A DNA stretch of 64,000 nt from Chitinophaga eiseniae (lineage in GTDB: Bacteria > Bacteroidota > Bacteroidia > Chitinophagales > Chitinophagaceae). The DNA is taken from the NCBI RefSeq assembly GCF_012641265.1, contig NZ_JABAHZ010000006.1, forward strand, positions 434,001 through 498,000, in the 5' to 3' direction. Within the stretch, counting starts at the first letter, position 1; each line of letters begins with the position of its first letter. The translations under genes were made by a program, and so were the position numbers. This document shows positions 36,092 to 44,219 of the stretch, one piece after another. The notes below the pieces were generated by a model. The model was not told the origin of the DNA. It saw nothing but the letters and a program-made list of their open reading frames with translations, and made no database searches.

Positions 36092-37234
36092 CTATGCTTC
36101 CTCTAAAGCCATGATTGCCAGCCTATCGCCGATGATAGATCCAATGGCCACTCCCATACCTCCCATGCGTACGCCGATGATCACATTTTTCGTGTGTGCC
36201 TTTACGATAGGTTGCCGGGTACTGCCAAAGGCCATGATGCCAGTCCACCGGTCGGCAATAGCCACTTCCCTGCCAGGGAGAATGGTAGTTCGTAACAATA
36301 CTTCCAGTTCATGCTGTATACGGTCGTTGAAATGAAAATCGGTAGACGTTTCACCAGCAAAATCCAGCTGACGGCCACCTCCCAGGAGCACGCGGCCGTC
36401 CAGTTCCCGGAAATAGTAGTAGCCTTCTTCAAAATGGAAAATGCCTTTAAAGGGCAGGTCTTTTACCGGCTCCGTGATCAGCACCTGTCCCCTGCCGGGC
36501 GTAATTTCCTCTTCCGGCAGCAGCTTTTTTGTAAAGGCGTTGGTACATACCAGCACTTTACGGGCGGAGAAAATAATATCTTCCTTCAGCGTATGATGAG
36601 GTACCACCACGTTGACTCCTGCATGAAAATCATCGATATGGGTAACCGTGCAACCGGTTTTAATTTCGATACCTGCTGCGATGGCGGTGTCGATCAGGGC
36701 GCGCATCATTTTGCCGGTATGCAGCTCCCCTTCAAAATTATTACGTACCAGGGCTTTCACATATTTGCGTTCGAAGCCAAAAGGGCCCAGTTGATCGTTA
36801 GCCCGTTCAAAGGCCCGTTGGTTATTGAAAAGGCTGCCTAGCATGTGGTTTACCTCGTTCAATTGTTCCAGAGCCCATTCCTGGCGGGGGCCAATTAGTT
36901 CAAAACTTCCGTTTTCCTGATAATTGATCGCCTTATCGCCCAGGCGTTGGCGCAGGAGGCGCAGGCCCGCATAGCGTAGGTTGACCAGGTTCAGCACTGC
37001 TTCTACCGGCATGGTTTGCAGGTCGGCCAGTATTTCTGTGAGACTGCCGAGACAGGCGAAGCCCGCATTTTTTGTACTGGCGCCAGTAGGCAGCACTTCT
37101 CGTTCCAGCACCATGATGCGGCTTTGCGGGGCTCTTTCCTTCAGGCTAATGGCGGTAGAGAGGCCTACAATTCCACTGCCTACAATGATGTAGTCGTATT
37201 GCAGGAGGCTTTGCTTTTCCCAATAACTGAGCAT
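36092..37234 (-). CDS. FAD-dependent oxidoreductase, DAO family
   Basis: Flavoprotein of 380 residues of the glycine/D-amino-acid oxidase (DadA-like) fold. The dinucleotide site is YIIVGSGIVGLSTAISL (residues 15-31), followed by GASTKNAGFACLGS typical of the family; the C-terminal part has GYYYFRELDGRVLLGGGRQ and RMGGMGVAIGS. It is cytoplasmic. Nine bases after the SDR gene, so the two are co-transcribed. Substrate unknown; an amine or hydroxy-acid is likely. Confidence 0.88.
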   Translation of the reverse strand: MLSYWEKQSLLQYDYIIVGSGIVGLSTAISLKERAPQSRIMVLEREVLPTGASTKNAGFACLGSLTEILADLQTMPVEAVLNLVNLRYAGLRLLRQRLGDKAINYQENGSFELIGPRQEWALEQLNEVNHMLGSLFNNQRAFERANDQLGPFGFERKYVKALVRNNFEGELHTGKMMRALIDTAIAAGIEIKTGCTVTHIDDFHAGVNVVVPHHTLKEDIIFSARKVLVCTNAFTKKLLPEEEITPGRGQVLITEPVKDLPFKGIFHFEEGYYYFRELDGRVLLGGGRQLDFAGETSTDFHFNDRIQHELEVLLRTTILPGREVAIADRWTGIMAFGSTRQPIVKAHTKNVIIGVRMGGMGVAIGSIIGDRLAIMALEEA

Positions 37235-37243
37235 AATATTTAT

Positions 37244-38044
37244 TTAAACAGATCCAACAGCGCCACCATCCACCCTGAATACCCCACCGGTAATAAATGA
37301 TGCCTGGTCCGACGCCAGGAAAGCGACCATGGCGCCGGTTTCTTCGGGAAGACCAGGCCTTCCGAGTACCTGGTACGGGCGATTTTCTTTGAGGAAGTCC
37401 CTGGCAGCCTCTTCTTCCGAAATACCTTTTTCCTTTGCCCGCGCAGCCAGCATATCATCTACCAGCGGGGTTTTGATAAATGCCGGAGATACGGTATTCA
37501 CCAGGATATTGTCCTTTCCATAGTTCATGGAAAGTGTTTTGGAATAATTATTCAGGGCCGCTTTGGTAGCATTGTAATGCCCCATGTTGGGATCGGGTTG
37601 TTCCCCGTTTTCCGAGGAGATATTAATAATGCGGCCACCTCCCTGCTTCTTCATATGAGGAATAACCAACTGGGTGAGTGCTACCAGTCCGAAGAAGTTA
37701 ATGTCGAAGATATTTCGCCATTGCGCCATGCTGATGGTATCCAGTGGGCCGAAGGCATCTATTCCACCGGCATTGTTGACGAGGATATCTATATGTCCCA
37801 AACGTTGAACAGTGCTGGTAACCAGTTGCTCCAGGTCGGCTTCTTTTGCCATATCTGCTACTACGGCCAGCACATCATGGCCTTGCAGGCGGAACATGGC
37901 GGCGGTATCTTCCAGTTCATCCGCGTTGCGGGCCGTAATGACCACGGTGGCGCCTTCCGCCAGCAGAACGGCGGCAATGCCTTTACCAATGCCTTTGCTG
38001 CCACCGGTAACGATGGCCACTTTTCCTTTCAGATTAAGTTCCAT
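37244..38044 (-). CDS. Short-chain dehydrogenase/reductase
   Basis: Classical SDR of 266 residues: TGGSKGIGKGIA (cofactor loop, residues 13-24), NNAGG, INISSENG (catalytic Ser) and YNATKAA (catalytic Tyr and Lys). The end carries a GGVFRVDGGA motif as in 3-ketoacyl-ACP reductase-like proteins. A basic residue after the glycine motif is consistent with NADPH use. Substrate unknown. Heads a two-gene operon with the FAD oxidoreductase. Confidence 0.92.
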   Translation of the reverse strand: MELNLKGKVAIVTGGSKGIGKGIAAVLLAEGATVVITARNADELEDTAAMFRLQGHDVLAVVADMAKEADLEQLVTSTVQRLGHIDILVNNAGGIDAFGPLDTISMAQWRNIFDINFFGLVALTQLVIPHMKKQGGGRIINISSENGEQPDPNMGHYNATKAALNNYSKTLSMNYGKDNILVNTVSPAFIKTPLVDDMLAARAKEKGISEEEAARDFLKENRPYQVLGRPGLPEETGAMVAFLASDQASFITGGVFRVDGGAVGSV

Positions 38045-38177
38045 AACAATATGATTTAAAACGGACTTTTACGCTATCCGGATATAAGTTATCGAAAAAA
38101 GTAAATGGCCCTACTTCTGAGGCCGTCATTTTTTGTTCACAAATTACGCGTAGATTCGGTGCCTAAACACATACACC

Positions 38178-39227
38178 ATGATTGCAACAAAAGCATATGC
38201 AGTGCAGGATGCCACTTCCCCGCTGGGGCCATGGAATTTTGAACGCCGGGAACCAGGTCCTCATGACGTACAGATTGAAATTTTATATTGTGGCGTATGT
38301 CATTCTGATATACACCAGGTGCGTAACGAATGGGGCAACTCCATCTACCCGATGGTGCCAGGTCATGAAATAGTAGGGCGTGTGACCAAAATAGGAGATC
38401 ATGTTACCCGTTTTAAAGTAGGCGATCTGGCGGGGATCGGATGTTTTGTAGATTCCTGCCGCGAATGTGCACCGTGCAAGGCCGGAGAAGAGCAGTATTG
38501 TGCTACCGGCGGCGCCAGTACTTACAATGGATATGAGATGGACCGGAAAACGCTTACCTATGGTGGTTATTCTACGCACATTGTTACCGATGAACAATAT
38601 ACCCTGAAAATATCTGATAAGTTACCACTATCAGGTGTGGCTCCGTTGCTCTGTGCCGGTATTACCACCTATTCTCCCCTGCGTCACTGGAAAGTAGGCA
38701 AGGGACATAAAGTTGGCGTAGTAGGCTTGGGAGGACTCGGACATATGGCCGTAAAACTGGCTGCTTCCATGGGGGCGGAAGTCACCATGCTCAGTACCTC
38801 ACCATCTAAAGAAGCGGATGCCAAAAAACTGGGCGCGCATCATTTTGCGCTGACCACCAGCAAGGAACAGCTAAAGCAACTACGCAACCAATTCGATTTT
38901 ATTATCAATACCATTTCCGCGCCGCACGACTACAGCAACTACCTCAATATGCTAAACCTTGATGGCGTGATGATCTGTTTGGGCGTACCTCCGGAGCCAT
39001 CAGCAGTGCCGGCGTTTAACCTGATTATGGGCAGAAGGAGCATTGCCGGCTCATTGATTGGCGGTATCCGTGAAACCCAGGAGATGCTGGACTACTGTGC
39101 GGAGCATAATATTACCAGCGATGTGGAAGTGATTGACATTAAAGATATCAATACGGCTTATGAACGGATGTTGAAGGGAGATGTAAAATACCGTTTCGTG
39201 ATTGATATTGCCAGTTTAAAAGCTTAA
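38178..39227 (+). CDS. Zinc-dependent NAD(P) alcohol dehydrogenase (YahK/cinnamyl type)
   Basis: Medium-chain dehydrogenase of 349 residues. Catalytic zinc ligands lie in YCGVCHSDIHQ and VPGHEIVG; the structural zinc cluster is CRECAPCKAGEEQYC (about 93-107). Cofactor loop GVVGLGGLGHMAVKLA at about 180. The group reduces a wide set of aldehydes with NADPH. Single gene; its stop codon lies inside the left arm of a large inverted repeat. Confidence 0.94.
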   Translation: MIATKAYAVQDATSPLGPWNFERREPGPHDVQIEILYCGVCHSDIHQVRNEWGNSIYPMVPGHEIVGRVTKIGDHVTRFKVGDLAGIGCFVDSCRECAPCKAGEEQYCATGGASTYNGYEMDRKTLTYGGYSTHIVTDEQYTLKISDKLPLSGVAPLLCAGITTYSPLRHWKVGKGHKVGVVGLGGLGHMAVKLAASMGAEVTMLSTSPSKEADAKKLGAHHFALTTSKEQLKQLRNQFDFIINTISAPHDYSNYLNMLNLDGVMICLGVPPEPSAVPAFNLIMGRRSIAGSLIGGIRETQEMLDYCAEHNITSDVEVIDIKDINTAYERMLKGDVKYRFVIDIASLKA

Positions 39228-39341
39228 AGCATAAAGCGGAAAGCAAAAAGCTATTGTGGAGAATGATCTTAGCGAATATTTAAAAATCGCTTTGGGTATT
39301 CTCCACAATAGCTTTTTGCTTTCCGCTTTATGCTTTAAGCT
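39221..39341. repeat. AGC-type intergenic inverted repeat, copy B (44-bp perfect arms)
   Basis: Perfect 44-base arms (39221-39264 and 39298-39341) containing AAAGCGGAAAGCAAAAAGCT and ATTGTGGAGAAT, with a 33-base inner part GATCTTAGCGA.. . Both arms enter the flanking genes: the left holds the alcohol dehydrogenase stop codon and the right reaches the ilvA stop codon. It will form a very stable hairpin in either transcript. Confidence 0.9.
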
Positions 39342-40596
39342 AAACCAAATATCCAAATAAGCTGTCGTCTTTATTCAGCTCGGTGAACTGGAAATTATAT
39401 TTCTGGAAATTGGCGATCAGTTTATCGTAGTCTTCCCGGTACTTCAGTTCAACACCTACCAATGCCGGGCCTATTTCTTTGTTGTGTTTCTGGATATATT
39501 CAAAGCGGGTGATATCGTCGTTGGGACCGAGAATATGATTCACGAATTCTCTTAATGCACCGGGGCGTTGTGCAAAACGTACAATAAAGTAATGTTTTAA
39601 ACCTTCGTAGAGCAGGGAACGTTCTTTTATTTCCTGCATGCGGTCAATGTCGTTGTTGCTGCCACTGATTACGCATACTACTTTCTTTCCTTTTATTTCT
39701 TCTGCAAAGCCGTCGAGTGCCGCAATGGATAAGGCGCCTGCGGGTTCCACCACGATGGCATCTTCGTTATAAAGGCGCAGGATGGTAGAGCATACCTTTC
39801 CTTCGGGCACCAGGTGCATCTTTTCCAATACGTCTTTACAGATTTCATAGTTGAGTGTACCTACCCTTTTCACCGCGGCGCCATCTACAAATCGTTCAAT
39901 TTCGTTGAGGGTAACGGGGCCGCCCTGTTCGAGCGCTTTGAGCATGGAAGGGGCGCCTTCCGGCTCTACGCCGATGATGCGGGTTTTAGGGCTATATGTT
40001 TTGAAGTAGGTGCCTAGTCCGGCTGCCAGTCCCCCGCCGCCTACCGGCACAAAGAGGAAATCGATGCCGGATTGATCTTCCAATATTTCCACGGCCACGG
40101 TGCCCTGGCCTTCAATAATTTTTGCATTGTCGAAGGGCGGGATGAAAGTCATATCGTTAACGGCGGTAAATGCCTGGGCTTCGGCGGAGCAATCGTCGAA
40201 GGTATCGCCAATGAGCCGGATTTCGATATTATCGCCTCCGAACATGTTTACCTGGTTTACTTTCTGTTTTGGTGTAATTACGGGCATAAACACCACGCCT
40301 TTAATGTTCATGGCTTTGCAGGCATAGGCGAAGCCCTGGGCATGGTTGCCGGCGCTGGCGCAGGTAACGCCTTTAGCCAATATTTCAGCAGGGAGGCTGC
40401 TGATGAGGTTATAAGCGCCGCGTAATTTATAGGAGCGTACAATTTGCATATCCTCTCTTTTCAGATACACATCGCATTGGTAGCGCCGGGAAAGGTTGGC
40501 GTTATAGGTAAGTGGGGTGCGGGCCACCACTGATTTCAGTTTCACCGCTGCATCGAGGATATTCAATGAATTGACACTGCTCATTACTTCAGACAT
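39340..40596 (-). CDS. ilvA: Threonine ammonia-lyase (threonine deaminase), short form
   Basis: PLP enzyme making 2-oxobutanoate from threonine for isoleucine synthesis, 418 residues. PLP Lys57 in RSYKLRGAYN, then SAGNHAQGFAYAC and VPVGGGGLAAGLG (phosphate loop). One C-terminal regulatory ACT-like domain (about 330-418: LKHYFIVRFAQRPGALREF) rather than two, as in the Corynebacterium/Bacillus type; feedback by Ile and Val is expected. Last gene of the ilv operon, after an inverted repeat. Confidence 0.95.
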   Translation of the reverse strand: MSEVMSSVNSLNILDAAVKLKSVVARTPLTYNANLSRRYQCDVYLKREDMQIVRSYKLRGAYNLISSLPAEILAKGVTCASAGNHAQGFAYACKAMNIKGVVFMPVITPKQKVNQVNMFGGDNIEIRLIGDTFDDCSAEAQAFTAVNDMTFIPPFDNAKIIEGQGTVAVEILEDQSGIDFLFVPVGGGGLAAGLGTYFKTYSPKTRIIGVEPEGAPSMLKALEQGGPVTLNEIERFVDGAAVKRVGTLNYEICKDVLEKMHLVPEGKVCSTILRLYNEDAIVVEPAGALSIAALDGFAEEIKGKKVVCVISGSNNDIDRMQEIKERSLLYEGLKHYFIVRFAQRPGALREFVNHILGPNDDITRFEYIQKHNKEIGPALVGVELKYREDYDKLIANFQKYNFQFTELNKDDSLFGYLV

Positions 40597-40615
40597 ATGA
40601 TCTATTTAAATACAA

Positions 40616-40737
40616 ATGGCAAACCATTCCGGAATTCTGGGAATCGGCGATTCAGCTATAAAGTTTCGTGGAAAAAAATCTCCGGGAAACTAAACAGCGG
40701 GAATGCTAATAATCAAAATTCCAAAATGGTTTGCCAT
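40616..40737. repeat. Inverted repeat between ilvC and ilvA
   Basis: Arms ATGGCAAACCATTCCGGAAT (from 40616) and the complement at 40717-40737 agree over 21 bases with two G-U type differences, with 80 bases between them. It may form a long hairpin in the operon mRNA and so set the level of ilvA, or be the ends of a small lost element. Confidence 0.6.
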
Positions 40738-40760
40738 CCGTCACTATAATTTTAAAAAAA

Positions 40761-41807
40761 TTAAGCGTTGTTAGGACGCAACTTACGTACTGCTGCACCT
40801 GCCTGCCACATTTCGCTTTCGCGCAGTTCTTTCAGTTCTTCGTTCAGTTTTTCGCGATAATCAGGCGTGCTGTTGGAAGCAATAGAGCGGGCAGCTTCTT
40901 TACCTGCAGCTACGCTGGCGTACAGTTCATCAAATACAGGCTGAGTAGCTGTTTTGAATTTCTTCCACCAGTCGAGCGCACCGCGTTGAGCAGTAGTAGA
41001 GCAGTTAGCATACATCCAGTCCATACCATTTTCTGCTACCAGTGGCATCAGAGACTGAGTCAGTTCTTCTACAGTTTCGTTGAACGCTTCAGAAGGAGAG
41101 TGACCGTTTTTACGCAGGGTTTCGTATTGTGCTGCGAAGATACCCTGGATACAACCCATCAGGGAACCGCGTTCGCCGGTGAGGTCGGAGTATACTTCTT
41201 TTTTGAAATCTGTTTCGAACAGGTAACCGGAACCAACGCCGATACCCAGTGCTACTACGCGTTCTTTAGCGCGACCGGTAGCATCCTGGAAGATAGCGAA
41301 GCTGGAGTTCAGCCCCTGACCAGCCAGGAACAGGCGACGCAGGGAAGTACCGGAACCTTTAGGGGCTACCAGGATTACGTCTACATCAGCCGGAGGAATA
41401 ATACCGGTTTGATCTTTATAGGTGATACCAAATCCGTGGGAGAAGTAGAGTGCTTTACCAGGAGTCAGGTGTTGTTTCAGTGTAGGCCACAGGGTGATCT
41501 GACCGGCATCAGACAGCAGGAACTGGATGATAGTACCTTTTTGAGCTGCTTCTTCGATGTCGAATAAAGTTTCACCAGGAACCCAGCCATCAGCTACCGC
41601 TTTATCCCAGGTTTTAGAATTCTTACGTTGGCCTACAATAACATTGAAGCCATTGTCTTTCAGGTTCAGTGCCTGGCCAGGACCTTGTACGCCGTAACCA
41701 ATTACTGCAATCACTTCGTTCTTCAGCACTTCCCTTGCTTTTTCCATAGGGAATTCTTCTCTGGTTACTACTTGCTCGAGTACCCCTCCAAAATTGATGG
41801 TTGCCAT
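40761..41807 (-). CDS. ilvC: Ketol-acid reductoisomerase
   Basis: Mg- and NAD(P)H-dependent enzyme acting second in Val/Ile synthesis; 348 residues. Rossmann site IAVIGYGVQGPGQALNL, cofactor loop VGQRKNSKTWDKA (Arg/Lys/Ser, favouring NADPH), FSHGFGITYKD, LVAPKGSGTSLRRLF, and the metal-site EVYSDLTGERGSLMG with a later ENGMDWMY. It has the Bacteroidota subtype with a single knotted C-terminal domain. Confidence 0.96.
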   Translation of the reverse strand: MATINFGGVLEQVVTREEFPMEKAREVLKNEVIAVIGYGVQGPGQALNLKDNGFNVIVGQRKNSKTWDKAVADGWVPGETLFDIEEAAQKGTIIQFLLSDAGQITLWPTLKQHLTPGKALYFSHGFGITYKDQTGIIPPADVDVILVAPKGSGTSLRRLFLAGQGLNSSFAIFQDATGRAKERVVALGIGVGSGYLFETDFKKEVYSDLTGERGSLMGCIQGIFAAQYETLRKNGHSPSEAFNETVEELTQSLMPLVAENGMDWMYANCSTTAQRGALDWWKKFKTATQPVFDELYASVAAGKEAARSIASNSTPDYREKLNEELKELRESEMWQAGAAVRKLRPNNA

Positions 41808-41906
41808 GTGTTGTTTTTTTAGCTTTTAGCTATTAGCGGTTAGCTATTAGCTGACGTGTGATTTGAATGAATAATAATGTATCGTTTAACAGCTTTCAGC
41901 GATCTG

Positions 41907-42446
41907 CTAAAGGCCGTGTTCTGCTTCTTGTGTCTGCAGTTCTTTCAGGTGTTCATGGAAACGGCGGCTCCATTTTACGATGGCTACGCGACCGCTTTTT
42001 GAATACTCGATCAAACCGTATGGTTCCAGTTTTTTAATGAAGTCGATCAACTCCTGCTGGTGGCCTGTTTTCTCGATCACGAAATACTCGGCAGTAATGG
42101 TGAGGATACGCGCATTGTTTTCGCGGATCAATCTTTCGATATCGCCGGTGTGTAACGACCGGGTAGATATTTTGTACAAAGCCAGCTCCTGGTATACGAC
42201 TTCTTCTTCCTCGTGTACAAAGGCGCGGTGTATTTCAATGAGTCTTTCTATCTGGCCTACCACTTTATCCAGCTTTTCACGTGTAGACAACACCGTTATA
42301 ATGAATTTATATACACCGGGTATCTCTGTTTCAGCTGTGGTTAAACTGGTAATATTAATGCCCCTGCGGGTAAATATAATCGTGATACGGTTGGTGATAC
42401 CTATACGGTCTTCCGTATATACCGTTACTGTATATTCTTTTTGCAT
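41907..42446 (-). CDS. ilvN: Acetolactate synthase small (regulatory) subunit
   Basis: Regulatory subunit (179 residues) that binds valine and activates IlvB. N-terminal ACT domain (about 4-75: YTVTVYTEDRIGITNRITIIFTRRGINI is the family opening) and a C-terminal ALS_ss domain with HQQELIDFIKKLEPYGLIEYSKSGRVAI. Placed between ilvB and ilvC, 48 bases after ilvB. Confidence 0.93.
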   Translation of the reverse strand: MQKEYTVTVYTEDRIGITNRITIIFTRRGINITSLTTAETEIPGVYKFIITVLSTREKLDKVVGQIERLIEIHRAFVHEEEEVVYQELALYKISTRSLHTGDIERLIRENNARILTITAEYFVIEKTGHQQELIDFIKKLEPYGLIEYSKSGRVAIVKWSRRFHEHLKELQTQEAEHGL

Positions 42447-42494
42447 ATACCTGTTGTGAATTACAAATGATCAAAATGAATCCTTCCTGTACTG

Positions 42495-44219
42495 CTACTC
42501 CAGTCTGATGGAAGATATAGGAGCGCCGGCCGGCACCATGGGGAATACGTTGTCTTCTTTTTCCACCACTACTTCGAGCAGGTAAGCGCCCTTGTGTGCC
42601 AGCATTTCATCAATGGCGGCAGATATATCTTCCCTTGCTGTTACTTTCTTGCCGGGGATAAAGAACCCTTTGGCAATCTGTACAAAATCGGGATTGACCA
42701 TTTCAGTTGAAGAATAGCGTTTGTCGAAAAACAACTGTTGCCATTGTCTTACCATTCCGAGGAAGTTGTTGTTGAGGATCACTATTTTCACACCGATCTG
42801 TGACTGGTAAATAGTGCCCAGTTCCTGGAGGGTCATCTGGAAGCAGCCATCACCAATGATAGCCACTACTTCTTTTTCCGGGGTACCCATTTTGGCGCCC
42901 ATGGCTGCCGGCAATGAAAAGCCCATTGTACCCATACCACCGGAGGTAACATTGGTATTAGGATTTTTGAACCGATAGTAGCGGGAAGCTACCATCTGGT
43001 GTTGTCCTACGTCTGTTACCAGTACGGCTTCTCCCTTGGTTTTTTCTGAGATGAGGCGGATGGTCTCTGCCATTTTCAGTTCACCAGCTTCGGGATATAA
43101 TTCTCTATGCTGTACTTTTTCGTATTCTTTCTTATCGGCTGCCCTGAATTCTTCCAGCCATTCGCTGTGCTGCGCAGGTTTCACCAGTTCCAACAGCGCT
43201 TCCAGCGCGGGTTTGGCATCGGCGTGCACTGCTACATCCGCTTTCACGATCTTATTGATTTCAGCGGCATCAATTTCGATGTGAATAACTTTGGCGTTGG
43301 GCACATACGTACCTACGTCGCCCGTTACCCGGTCATCGAAGCGCATACCTACCGCAATTACCACATCGGCTTCGCCGGTGAGCATATTAGGACCGTAGTT
43401 ACCATGCATACCCAGCATACCTACGTACAGCGGGTGATCCACTGGTACTGCAGAAAGGCCCAGCAAGGTGGATCCTACCGGGATCTGTGCTTTTTCTGCC
43501 AGTGCAATCAATGCTTTTTCTGCACCGGATAACAATACTCCGTGACCACAAAGGATGAATGGTTTTTGGGCGCTGTTGATCAGGGCTGCTGCATCTGCCA
43601 CTGCTTCCATACTTAATTCAGGAATAGGGCGGTAGCTGCGGATATATTCACATTTTTTGTACTCGTATTCAAACTCCCCGAACTGTGCATTTTTGGTGAT
43701 ATCTACCAGTACCGGGCCTGGGCGGCCGCTACGGGCAATATAAAATGCTTTGGCCATGGCAGCAGGAATATCCTCTGCGCGGGTTACCTGTATATTCCAT
43801 TTGGTGATAGGCATGGTGATACCGATCACATCTGTTTCCTGGAAAGCGTCTGTACCCAGCAGGGCAGCGGCTACCTGGCCGGTAACGCATACCATAGGCG
43901 TACTATCCATATAAGCATCTGCCAAACCTGTTACCAGGTTGGTAGCGCCGGGACCAGAAGTAGCAAAAGCCACACCTACCTTACCGGAGCTGCGGGCGTA
44001 TCCCTGGGCAGCATGTGTAGCACCTTGTTCATGACGGACGAGAATATGGTGTACCTGATCCTGGAAATCATAGAGGGCATCATAAATAGGCATGATCGCC
44101 CCGCCGGGATAACCGAAGATAGTGTCGACTCCTTCTGCTATCAGGGAGCGGATCACTGCTTCGGAGCCAGTAATAACGGGCTTTACAGTCAACTGCTTAT
44201 CAGCTATCTCAGGCTTCAT
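42495..44219 (-). CDS. ilvB: Acetolactate synthase large subunit
   Basis: ThDP- and FAD-dependent synthase for acetolactate and acetohydroxybutyrate, about 574 residues. GYPGGAIMPIYDAL, RHEQGATHAAQGYARSSGKV (ThDP Glu), and GDGCFQMTLQELGT..NNNFLGMVRQWQ are typical. The second ATG at 44219 (MKPEIADKQ) is preferred because AGAAGGA lies 10 bases ahead; an ATG at 44243 is possible. Its start overlaps the end of ilvD, indicating coupling. Confidence 0.95.
   Translation of the reverse strand: MKPEIADKQLTVKPVITGSEAVIRSLIAEGVDTIFGYPGGAIMPIYDALYDFQDQVHHILVRHEQGATHAAQGYARSSGKVGVAFATSGPGATNLVTGLADAYMDSTPMVCVTGQVAAALLGTDAFQETDVIGITMPITKWNIQVTRAEDIPAAMAKAFYIARSGRPGPVLVDITKNAQFGEFEYEYKKCEYIRSYRPIPELSMEAVADAAALINSAQKPFILCGHGVLLSGAEKALIALAEKAQIPVGSTLLGLSAVPVDHPLYVGMLGMHGNYGPNMLTGEADVVIAVGMRFDDRVTGDVGTYVPNAKVIHIEIDAAEINKIVKADVAVHADAKPALEALLELVKPAQHSEWLEEFRAADKKEYEKVQHRELYPEAGELKMAETIRLISEKTKGEAVLVTDVGQHQMVASRYYRFKNPNTNVTSGGMGTMGFSLPAAMGAKMGTPEKEVVAIIGDGCFQMTLQELGTIYQSQIGVKIVILNNNFLGMVRQWQQLFFDKRYSSTEMVNPDFVQIAKGFFIPGKKVTAREDISAAIDEMLAHKGAYLLEVVVEKEDNVFPMVPAGAPISSIRLE

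Noticed and set aside
38132..38158. Possible promoter TTTG-N15-TAGATTCG before the alcohol dehydrogenase
   Set aside because: Spacing too short and the -10 element imperfect.
40731..41567. 278-codon plus-strand ORF
   Set aside because: Complement of ilvC, which is certain by motifs; the product has no recognisable features.
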